This document shows, piece by piece, positions 1 through 5,066 of a DNA stretch of 7,262 nucleotides. Under the pieces are notes generated by a model. The model did no database searches and had not been told where the DNA came from. It worked only from the letters and a program-made list of their open reading frames with translations. Origin of the DNA: Clostridia bacterium. Its GTDB lineage: Bacteria > Bacillota_A > Clostridia > Peptostreptococcales > JAAYPU01. How positions within the stretch are numbered: the first letter of the stretch is position 1; each line of letters begins with the position of its first letter. The stretch spans positions 1-7,262 of the forward strand of contig JAKSCF010000251.1 in assembly GCA_022360735.1 (NCBI GenBank), given 5' to 3'. A program made the translations under genes and the position numbers.

Positions 1-276
1 AAACTTAATGTTTTTTAGTTTTATGGGTATATGGATAGAAATGAAATAGGTTAGATTTAAACTAGAACTTTATTTTTTCATAATAGAACTATCCTATAGT
101 AAGCAGTAATATTATTTTAATGGTCTACTGCAAGGAGAGCTATTACCGTACACAACTTTCTTATGTGCTCTATATATTATTATAAATTTAATATCCTAAT
201 AATATAGTATAATTACAAATGGAACAAAATTCGCAAGTAATGGTTTGGATAAAACACTTTAAAAGGATGTGATACT

Positions 277-456
277 ATGAGTCCTACCAGTGGCATTTTC
301 AACGGTGGATTTTTTCTTTCTATGCCTATTGTACTTATCTTCGTTCAATTGGTATTATTGTGCGCTTCTATATATTTAATAATACTTTTATGTCAGCTTG
401 TAAAAAAAGCAATGAAAGCTATAGATATATATATTAATAAAAATAAAATAGAATAG
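277..456 (+). CDS. Small single-span membrane protein, 59 aa, unknown function
   Basis: The frame runs from ATG at 277 to TAG at 454-456. It is preceded by AAAAGG (261-266), ten bases from the ATG, which supports translation. After a short polar N-terminus (MSPTSGIFNGG), residues about 12-42 form one long hydrophobic stretch rich in Leu, Ile, Val and Phe, with Cys29, Cys39 and Gln24/Gln40 inside it. A basic tail follows (KKAMKAIDIYINKNKIE). The positive tail predicts the C-terminus in the cytoplasm. There is no signal-peptidase site, so it is probably a membrane-anchored peptide. I do not recognise a named family, although small proteins of this shape are common in Clostridia and Bacilli. It stands alone and faces a minus-strand gene. 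The 276 bases upstream hold nothing else I can support apart from a TATAAT at 208-213 without a good -35 box. Confidence 0.6.
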   Translation: MSPTSGIFNGGFFLSMPIVLIFVQLVLLCASIYLIILLCQLVKKAMKAIDIYINKNKIE

Positions 457-499
457 ACAAATTTAAAAATCTAAACCATTACAATTTTGATTTGTTTTA
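457..499 (+). terminator. Weak AT-rich hairpin between convergent genes
   Basis: Immediately after the stop codon of the small membrane protein, ACAAAT (457-462) pairs with ATTTGT (490-495), and a further A/T-rich inner pairing is possible. A short T-rich tail follows. The stem has almost no G or C, so termination would be weak. This is a guess based mainly on position. Confidence 0.25.
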
Positions 500-523
500 T
501 ATAGATAGGTACTTTATTGCGCT

Positions 524-1057
524 TTATGATTTTGAATATTTTATTTCTACAAAGTCTCCGAAAGTCTTGACATAGTCTTTTTTTAAGGACTTAATCTGAG
601 TCTGTGTATTAAATAGTGGTATCCCGCTTCCCAATATGGTTGGGATGATGGTAATGATATATTCATCTATCATGTAGTTTTGCATAAATAAATCGATGAC
701 TTTACTTCTGCCAATCAGCCAAATATTTTTGCCTTTTGTTTGTTTTAATTCGCTAATTATGTCTATTATTTTGTCATCAACAAATTCAACATTTTTATCC
801 TCTTGATATTCGGTTGTAGTGACCACAAAAGATTTTAGACCATCATAAACCCAAACATCCGGACTGAGTTGGGTGATGATTTGATTGTATGTCGTTCTTC
901 CCATAATTACAGTGTCAATTTCTTTTGAAAAATCACTGTAACTCGTATTCTCTGCTCCGCCATCATGATGGCCTTCTAAAAAATCTACTTTTCCATCTTC
1001 TGCTGCGATATATCCATCTAAGCTCATAGCGATATATAATATGACCTTTCTACTCAT
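524..1057 (-). CDS. Dihydrofolate reductase family protein (RibD C-terminal-like domain)
   Basis: This 177-residue protein has the fold and motifs of the RibD-C/DHFR-like group (YwjB/YyaP type), which includes NAD(P)H-dependent reductases, mostly of unknown substrate. Visible hallmarks are the N-terminal strand and loop VILYIAMSLDGYIA (residues 5-18), MGRTTY (52-57), and the C-terminal block DEYIITIIPTILGSGIPLF (131-149), which matches the family's DE..(x)P..LG.G..LF signature. The length is typical for the stand-alone family. I place the start at the ATG at 1057 because AAAGGAG lies seven bases upstream. An in-frame ATG at 1081 would add eight residues and lacks such a site. One oddity is that the family's usual Gly-Gly after the WL(I/V) strand, which lines the cofactor site, reads WLIGRS (113-118) here, with one glycine. 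The gene stands alone. It is unlikely to be the housekeeping folA, and its substrate cannot be told from sequence. Confidence 0.88.
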   Translation of the reverse strand: MSRKVILYIAMSLDGYIAAEDGKVDFLEGHHDGGAENTSYSDFSKEIDTVIMGRTTYNQIITQLSPDVWVYDGLKSFVVTTTEYQEDKNVEFVDDKIIDIISELKQTKGKNIWLIGRSKVIDLFMQNYMIDEYIITIIPTILGSGIPLFNTQTQIKSLKKDYVKTFGDFVEIKYSKS

Positions 1058-1236
1058 TTTTAATCTCCTTTCTATAATCAAATGAACATAACTGTAGTAT
1101 TCAACAAATCCTTTTAGTAATTCAATATTCCAATAACTTTTTTACTTCCTTTGCTCTGTTTTTACTAAGGGGTATAGGTTTTTTACGCCTTCAAGAAATA
1201 TGTTGTATGAACTTATCATATTAGTTAACCCCTATC

Positions 1237-1268
1237 AGGTCAAGTATACCCATCGAAGGTTGAGTATA
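1237..1268. repeat. Two 12-bp near-identical direct repeats, 20 bp apart
   Basis: AGGTCAAGTATA (1237-1248) and AGGTTGAGTATA (1257-1268) match at 10 of 12 positions. Their starts are 20 bases apart, close to two turns of the helix. They lie just upstream of a TATAAT (1296-1301) with a possible TTGTTA -35 box (1275-1280, 15-base spacer). This spacing suits binding by a regulator to one face of DNA, but no regulator is identified and chance is possible in AT-rich DNA. Confidence 0.3.
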
Positions 1269-1354
1269 AGACTTTTGTTACTTTTATTTGTATATTATAA
1301 TAGCATTGGAACAAGCTAAAAAAGCTGGTGAGAAACTAGTAAAGACTATGAATC

Positions 1355-1396
1355 AAATAACCCCTCTTTAGACATCCTAAAGTAGGAGTTATTTTT
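1355..1396 (+). terminator. Hairpin with T-run ahead of rbsD: terminator or attenuator
   Basis: The arm AAATAACCCCTCTTTAG (1355-1371) pairs with CTAAAGTAGGAGTTATTT (1377-1394) across a five-base loop, with one mismatch and one bulged base. It is followed by TT, giving a terminal run of five T. It may end an upstream decayed transcript. Alternatively, because it lies between a weak promoter-like site (TATAAT at 1296-1301) and the rbsD start at 1450, it may be an attenuator in the rbsD leader. I see no clear competing antiterminator pairing. Confidence 0.5.
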
Positions 1397-1449
1397 ACTG
1401 AGAATGAAGAAGATATTGGATATGAAGGATTTAGAGGGAAGTGAGAAAT

Positions 1450-1845
1450 ATGAGAAAAGGCGTTTTGTTAAACTCAAACATTATGCAAACTATTAGTAAA
1501 ATGGGGCATAAGGATAAGTTGATCATTGCAAATGCGGGACTGCCCATTCCTAAAAACGTAGAGCGTATTGATTTGGCCCTGAAAGAAGGGGTCCCATCAT
1601 TTATCGAGACATTGGATGTTGTATTGTTAGAGCTAGAAGTTGAATGCATTATTTTAGCTGAAGAAATAAAGGAAATGAATCCGGACATATGGGATGAGAT
1701 TGTTGAAAGATTTGAAAAGAGCAAAATAAGATATGTGCCTCATGAAGAGTTAAAGACTATCTCACAATCGGCTAAGGCTGTTGTAAGAACAGGCGAGTGT
1801 TCTCCTTATGCCAATATTATATTAGAAGCAGGCATTATATTTTAA
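1450..1845 (+). CDS. rbsD: D-ribose pyranase (RbsD)
   Basis: RbsD interconverts the beta-pyranose and beta-furanose forms of D-ribose in the cytoplasm, supplying the form that ribokinase uses. This 131-residue protein has exactly the length of Bacillus subtilis RbsD and carries the family landmarks: LNS near the N-terminus (7-9), MGH with catalytic-type His20, AGLPIP (29-34), RIDLAL, GVPSF, LAEEIKE, His98, and the C-terminal signature RTGECSPYAN with Tyr120 and Asn122. I chose the ATG at 1450 because GAGGG (1434-1438) is 11 bases upstream. The GTG at 1441 would sit only two bases from that site, and family members begin MKK/MRKG. An oddity is Asn28, where the family usually has Asp (ADAGLPxP). 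No ribose ABC transporter, ribokinase or repressor is next to it, so it is outside a standard rbs operon. A strong terminator follows at once. Confidence 0.94.
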   Translation: MRKGVLLNSNIMQTISKMGHKDKLIIANAGLPIPKNVERIDLALKEGVPSFIETLDVVLLELEVECIILAEEIKEMNPDIWDEIVERFEKSKIRYVPHEELKTISQSAKAVVRTGECSPYANIILEAGIIF

Positions 1846-1893
1846 ATTTTATGCACCTATATTCAATTGAAAAGTATTTTTGCCTTGAGTCTG

Positions 1894-1925
1894 AACTTGC
1901 AAAATTTGATTTTGCAAGTTTTTTT
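1894..1925 (+). terminator. Rho-independent terminator of rbsD
   Basis: A perfect 12-base stem, AACTTGCAAAAT (1894-1905) with ATTTTGCAAGTT (1909-1920), closes a three-base loop and runs into seven T (1919-1925). It lies 48 bases after the rbsD stop and matches the classic form. It separates rbsD from the phosphatase gene downstream. Confidence 0.9.
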
Positions 1926-1933
1926 ATTATAAT
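1906..1933 (+). promoter_or_regulatory. Possible promoter for the DUF89 gene
   Basis: TTGATT (1906-1911) and a perfect TATAAT (1928-1933) are separated by 16 bases and would start transcription near 1940, about 50 bases before the DUF89 start codon. The -35 box would lie inside the rbsD terminator stem. The match is moderate and such boxes arise often in AT-rich DNA. Confidence 0.35.
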
Positions 1934-1992
1934 ATAAGGCGGTGGGAAAATATAAACATTTAAAACAATGATTGGTGGTAAAGGAGAAGATA

Positions 1993-2922
1993 ATGAAAGC
2001 AGATTTAATGTGTTATTATTGCTGTATGAACAAAGCCGAAAAATTGCTGGATCAATTCCACGTCAAAGCGTCGAAAAAGTTAGAAATTATGAAAAAAATA
2101 TTTTATTCAATGGGTAATGGTAAGATGAGTGATAGTGCGCCTGTTATTATGGCAAAGGCTATGAGGATACTTGAAAAAGAGGCGGGAATGATTGATATTT
2201 ACGATAAAGTAAAAGCAGAATATAATCAACTATTGCTTTCAAAGGAAACTCAAATATTAGAAAGCATCCGTTCATCAGAAGATCAATTGCTAACTGCTTT
2301 GCAATATGCGATGATAGGCAATTATATCGATTTTGGCGCAATGGATACTGTGGATAGTAAAAAGCTGGAAGAAATGCTTAAAGATTTCTCTAGTATAGAA
2401 ATAAATGCGGAAGAGCTTAGGGTATTTAGAAAAGAACTTGAGGGAGCTGGAGAATTGATATATATTACTGACAATGCCGGAGAAATAGTTTTAGATAAAT
2501 TATGTATCCAAATCCTGCAAGAACTTTATCCATACGTCAATATTCATGTCATTGTGCGGGGAGCACCTGCCCTAAATGATGCAACTATTAAAGATGCTAA
2601 AGAAATAGGGTTAACAGATATTGTTGAAGTTATACCAAATGGCACTGATATCCCCGGAACAGAATTGGATGAGATAGGGGATAGAGCTAAAGAAATGATA
2701 GAGAAAGCTGACATGATTATTTCAAAAGGTCAAGGAAATTTTGAGACACTTTCAGGCTGTAATTTAAATATTTATTATGTTTTTTTGTGTAAATGTGATA
2801 TGTTCACCAGCTTATTTAACATGCCTCGGTTTAAGGGGATATTTGCAAATGAAAAGAACATAATGAGCTCAGTAATGAAAGCATCATTTAAAAACTGCCC
2901 GGATGAGTTGGATTTGTCTTAA
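1993..2922 (+). CDS. DUF89 / ARMT1-like metal-dependent phosphatase
   Basis: This 309-residue protein belongs to DUF89 (AF1104-like fold), a family of Mn/Co/Ni-dependent phosphatases proposed to remove damaged or surplus sugar phosphates and related metabolites. Visible marks, in order: an N-terminal Cys motif MKADLMCYYCC with Cys7, Cys10 and Cys11, as in the prokaryotic branch; a helical N-terminal half; the metal-site motif DNAGEIVLD (Asp160, Asn161, Asp168); VRGAPALND (188-196); and ADMIISKGQGNFETL (239-253) with Asp240 and Lys245. All key residues look intact and the length is normal. I placed the start at the ATG at 1993, which has AAAGGAG (1980-1986) six bases upstream. The frame is open upstream to a TTG at 1972, but that lacks a ribosome site. 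It lies downstream of rbsD, separated by a terminator and probably transcribed separately. Its substrate cannot be read from sequence, and the neighbour hints at ribose or another sugar. Confidence 0.88.
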   Translation: MKADLMCYYCCMNKAEKLLDQFHVKASKKLEIMKKIFYSMGNGKMSDSAPVIMAKAMRILEKEAGMIDIYDKVKAEYNQLLLSKETQILESIRSSEDQLLTALQYAMIGNYIDFGAMDTVDSKKLEEMLKDFSSIEINAEELRVFRKELEGAGELIYITDNAGEIVLDKLCIQILQELYPYVNIHVIVRGAPALNDATIKDAKEIGLTDIVEVIPNGTDIPGTELDEIGDRAKEMIEKADMIISKGQGNFETLSGCNLNIYYVFLCKCDMFTSLFNMPRFKGIFANEKNIMSSVMKASFKNCPDELDLS

Positions 2923-2965
2923 ACATATTGTTATCTAATTGAAGGATAAGATAGTAAAGAATAAT

Positions 2966-3013
2966 AAAAACAAACAGCCCAAACTTCACTTTTGAGGATA
3001 GGCTGTTTTTTTA
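2966..3013. terminator. Bidirectional terminator between convergent genes
   Basis: AAACAGCC (2972-2979) pairs with GGCTGTTT (3001-3008), with a smaller inner pairing CAAA/TTTG possible. On the plus strand seven T follow (3006-3012), ending the DUF89 transcript. On the minus strand the complement of 2966-2972 gives TGTTTTT, ending the gene read from the right. Both sides fit a rho-independent terminator. Confidence 0.8.
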
Positions 3014-3026
3014 TACGGAGCTTATC

Positions 3027-3242
3027 TTAACGATAAGGGAAATAGGGCCCAAATCCAGGTCCATATCCACGGCCATAGCCTGGTCCATAACCATACCTTG
3101 GATTGTACCTGGGATTATAATCTGGATTATAGTTTTCATCTCGATAAGGACAATATGGACGCATGTAAGGATAATTATATCCATAAGGATAGAAGCGTCT
3201 TCTCCTAAATCCATATTGAGCTGAATCGATATAATTATTCAT
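3027..3242 (-). CDS. Tyr/Pro/Gly/Arg-rich small protein, candidate spore coat protein
   Basis: This 71-residue protein has 18 Tyr, 11 Pro, 10 Gly and 10 Arg, with a single Cys31. After MNNYIDSAQYGF come four arginines (13-16), a YPYGYNYPY block, three tandem YNP(D/R) units (about 38-49), and a Gly/Tyr/Pro tail of GYGPGYG type. There is no signal peptide, membrane segment or known domain. AAGGGTG lies eight bases upstream of the ATG at 3242, so translation is credible. Low-complexity, Tyr-rich small proteins of this type are typical of spore coat and other cross-linked surface layers, where tyrosines can be joined by oxidation. The upstream DNA carries a sigma-K-like promoter, which would fit late mother-cell expression. 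It is transcribed divergently from the EFR1 gene and shares a terminator with the DUF89 gene. The coat role is inference; I do not recognise a named Cot family. Confidence 0.7.
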   Translation of the reverse strand: MNNYIDSAQYGFRRRRFYPYGYNYPYMRPYCPYRDENYNPDYNPRYNPRYGYGPGYGRGYGPGFGPYFPYR

Positions 3243-3272
3243 TGATTCACACCCTTATTTTATTTTATGTTT

Positions 3273-3299
3273 TATTTTATGAAAGTAAAATGAATTTGT
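3273..3299 (-). promoter_or_regulatory. Sigma-K-like promoter of the Tyr-rich protein gene
   Basis: On the minus strand CATAAAATA (3281-3273) matches the sigma-K -10 pattern CATAnnnTA. An AC (3299-3298) lies 16 bases upstream of CATA, as in the sparse sigma-K -35 element. A second CATAAAATA copy sits at 3269-3261, nearer the gene. Start of transcription would fall about 20-25 bases before the start codon. The consensus is short and the DNA is AT-rich, so this is suggestive only. Confidence 0.4.
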
Positions 3300-3345
3300 T
3301 GCATTGTAAGTTCTGATAATCTTCAAACATATAGTAATAAAAAAA

Positions 3346-3374
3346 TTGACATATTGGTTTATTTATAGTAACTT
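3346..3374 (+). promoter_or_regulatory. Probable sigma-A promoter of the EFR1-TetR genes
   Basis: A perfect TTGACA (3346-3351) is followed after 17 bases by the weak -10 box TAACTT (3369-3374). An alternative pair is TTGGTT (3355-3360) with TTTATA (3378-3383), also 17 bases apart. Either would start transcription next to or within the palindrome at 3385-3394. The 10-bp unit TTTATTTATA occurs twice here (3358-3367 and 3374-3383). Confidence 0.5.
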
Positions 3375-3384
3375 TTATTTATAC

Positions 3385-3394
3385 CGACTAGTCG
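3385..3394. promoter_or_regulatory. Palindromic operator candidate for the TetR regulator
   Basis: CGACTAGTCG is a perfect 10-bp palindrome placed at the expected transcription start, between the promoter boxes and the ribosome site of the EFR1 gene. Short GC-containing palindromes at this place are typical TetR-family operators, and the second gene of the transcript encodes a TetR protein. Binding here would block transcription and give autoregulation. The protein-site link is inference. Confidence 0.55.
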
Positions 3395-3417
3395 AAATAA
3401 AAAAGAGGTGCTCTATA

Positions 3418-4296
3418 ATGAATTCTGTAAAGTTGTTTTATTTCTCAGGTACTGGTAATACAAAGCTGGTAACGGAGATGTTGAAAAGTGAGCTGGAAAA
3501 AAAACAAGTTATGGTCACCATAGAGGCTATTGATGCATGTATTAAGTCAAATAAAGAATTAAGTGTTAGTGAATTGGATACAGTAGGGATTTGTTATCCC
3601 ATAATGGGCTTTGGATCGCCAAGGATTATTAATGAATTTATTAAGTTTTTACCTAGGTTAAGTAAAAAAAAGTTATTTATTTTGAAAACAGCCGCAGATT
3701 TCATTGGTATCAATCATAATGCTTCGGCAAGGGTGATTAAAAAATTAGAACAGAAAGGCTACGATGTTTTTTATGACCGTATCATTGCAATGGGGTCAAA
3801 TTGGCTTGTTGAGTATGATGATGATTTGGTGAAGCAGCTGTATATAACAGCAAAAGAAAAAGTAAAGCATATGAGTAAGGAGTTGCTGGAAGGAAGGAAA
3901 AGAAGATATTCTCCAAAGTTAGCTGTAAAACTGATGACGCCTCTTATTAATTGGTTTGAAGATGAAATTGGCGGCAGGCTATTTGGAAGATTATTAACGG
4001 TCAAAAGGACATGTACAAAATGCAAATTGTGTGTTATGAATTGTCCGGTTCAGAATATATCATTAAAAAACAATGGTATAGAATTTGGTTGGAAATGTAT
4101 CTGGTGTATGAAGTGTATTTATCTATGTCCCAATAAATCAATCACGTCCAGAGGTTTTAAATTTACGATATTAAAAAGGGGTTATGATGTTAAAAGAATA
4201 GTTAATGACCCACAAATTAAAGGTGAATATATAAATGAAAAGACAGAAGATTTTATGGGACATTTTTATGATTATATGAATGATCCTTCAATATGA
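3418..4296 (+). CDS. EFR1-type flavodoxin-ferredoxin electron-transfer protein
   Basis: This 292-residue soluble protein joins an N-terminal flavodoxin-like domain (about 1-165) to a C-terminal double-cluster ferredoxin domain (about 195-240). It would carry electrons between an FMN and two [4Fe-4S] clusters; its partners are unknown. The phosphate-binding FMN loop SGTGNT is at residues 10-15, and ICYPIMGFGSPRIINEFI gives the second flavodoxin landmark. Two complete CxxCxxCxxxCP motifs follow: Cys199, 202, 205, 209 and Cys227, 230, 233, 237, so both clusters can be ligated. This layout matches the EFR1 family common in anaerobes. I chose the ATG at 3418 because AGAGGTG (3404-3410) is seven bases upstream and the flavodoxin strand starts at once. 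The frame is open to a TTG at 3346, but that overlaps the promoter and operator. It is the first gene of an apparent operon with the TetR gene 14 bases downstream. Confidence 0.92.
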   Translation: MNSVKLFYFSGTGNTKLVTEMLKSELEKKQVMVTIEAIDACIKSNKELSVSELDTVGICYPIMGFGSPRIINEFIKFLPRLSKKKLFILKTAADFIGINHNASARVIKKLEQKGYDVFYDRIIAMGSNWLVEYDDDLVKQLYITAKEKVKHMSKELLEGRKRRYSPKLAVKLMTPLINWFEDEIGGRLFGRLLTVKRTCTKCKLCVMNCPVQNISLKNNGIEFGWKCIWCMKCIYLCPNKSITSRGFKFTILKRGYDVKRIVNDPQIKGEYINEKTEDFMGHFYDYMNDPSI

Positions 4297-4310
4297 TAGG
4301 AGTATAGATT

Positions 4311-4943
4311 ATGCCAAAATTAGGAATGGAATTGATTCGGAAAAAACAAGTCATTGAAGCAACGCTAAAGTGTATTGCTGAATGTGGGTTAGAAAAAATT
4401 ACTCAAGACATGGTTGCCAAAAAAGCAGGTGTATCAAAAGGGGTTGTAACTTACTACTTTAAAACGAAACATCAACTGCTCTTTGAATCTTATCAGTCCT
4501 TTTTAGACAACTATCTTTACAGTATAGAGCAGTATTTGAAAGAATCCAATAGCCTGATGGATGTAATAGAAATCATTGTAGCGCATACATTGGGTGTATT
4601 ACCGGATAAAAAAAGAGTGCATGCAGATAAATCAGATGTCGTTGCTTTAGAGCCAATTGAGATAAAAAAAATAACAGCCCAGATGTATGCCCGCGTTGCT
4701 GATAACGAAGCATACAAATCTATGGTCTATGAAGTGTATAATGCTTACTATATGGCTATAAAAGAGGTTATTGATTTAGGCATAGAAAAGAAAGAATTTA
4801 AAACACAAGCTTCAGACAGGGCTGCATATCAAATAATGGTTTTGTTGGAAGGGATGTTGATGTATGACATCATTGAATTTCATTTGCCTGAAGTAGATTC
4901 GTTTGAGATGTGTATGGCGTTTGTCAAAAAGATTTTGATATAG
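4311..4943 (+). CDS. TetR/AcrR-family transcriptional regulator, BetI-like N-terminus
   Basis: This 210-residue protein has the TetR plan: an N-terminal DNA-binding domain and a larger helical ligand and dimer domain. The start MPKLGMELIRKKQVIEATL (1-19) closely resembles that of BetI, the choline-responsive repressor. The helix-turn-helix follows at about 30-50, with ITQDMVAKKAGVSKGVVTYYF and the typical YYF end, then the K-rich link to the core domain. The C-terminal part (about 60-210) shows no recognised ligand motif, so choline sensing cannot be inferred. AGGAG (4298-4302) is eight bases before the ATG. It begins 14 bases after the EFR1 stop, so both genes are probably on one transcript, and the palindrome at 3385-3394 is its likely target. 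It probably represses its own operon and perhaps the MBL gene downstream. Confidence 0.92.
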   Translation: MPKLGMELIRKKQVIEATLKCIAECGLEKITQDMVAKKAGVSKGVVTYYFKTKHQLLFESYQSFLDNYLYSIEQYLKESNSLMDVIEIIVAHTLGVLPDKKRVHADKSDVVALEPIEIKKITAQMYARVADNEAYKSMVYEVYNAYYMAIKEVIDLGIEKKEFKTQASDRAAYQIMVLLEGMLMYDIIEFHLPEVDSFEMCMAFVKKILI

Positions 4944-4964
4944 GTATAAATAGTAAAATGAATT

Positions 4965-4982
4965 AACTTGTTATAACTGGTT
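4965..4982. promoter_or_regulatory. Imperfect palindrome in the tetR-MBL gap
   Basis: The gap of 123 bases before the MBL gene contains GTTATAAC (4970-4977), a perfect 8-bp palindrome. AAC and GTT flank it at equal distance, giving AAC-n2-GTTATAAC-n2-GTT. It could be a regulator site or overlap a -10 box (TATAAC at 4972-4977). It does not resemble the palindrome upstream of the EFR1 gene. No convincing -35 box or terminator is seen in the gap. Confidence 0.25.
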
Positions 4983-5066
4983 TAAAATATTACTATCTTA
5001 AATAAAAAGATCGTTAGCTTAGATGTATTTTTTTCTATTAAGACAATCAGAGAGTGAGGTGCTTCC

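Larger units (their letters stand above)
1082..1449. other. Gene-poor stretch with decayed coding-like fragments
   Basis: No intact gene is seen between the DHFR-like protein and rbsD. The left part is AT-rich and featureless. From about 1303 a plus-strand frame reads ALEQAKKAGEKLVKTMNQ before TAG at 1369-1371. A second frame (1373-1444) reads HPKVGVIFTENEEDIGYEG before TGA. Both have protein-like composition and no start of their own, so they could be the worn remains of one gene joined across a frameshift. The second is loosely like the HPxVxxIF strand of sugar-binding domains, but I cannot assign either. The stretch also contains near-repeats at 1237-1268 and a hairpin at 1355-1396, listed separately. 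Confidence 0.35.

Noticed and set aside
84..113. GCAGTA / TACTGC inverted repeat near the left edge
   Set aside because: Six base pairs around a loop of about 18 in AT-rich DNA, with no T-run or neighbouring gene to give it meaning.
1403..1496. Short plus-strand frame starting MKKILDMKDLEG and overlapping the rbsD start
   Set aside because: No ribosome site before its ATG, and most of its length lies in another frame of rbsD.
3011..3214. Second minus-strand frame of 67 codons over the Tyr-rich gene
   Set aside because: The chosen frame has the ribosome site, the promoter-like site and strongly patterned composition. The other is a shifted reading of the same repeats.
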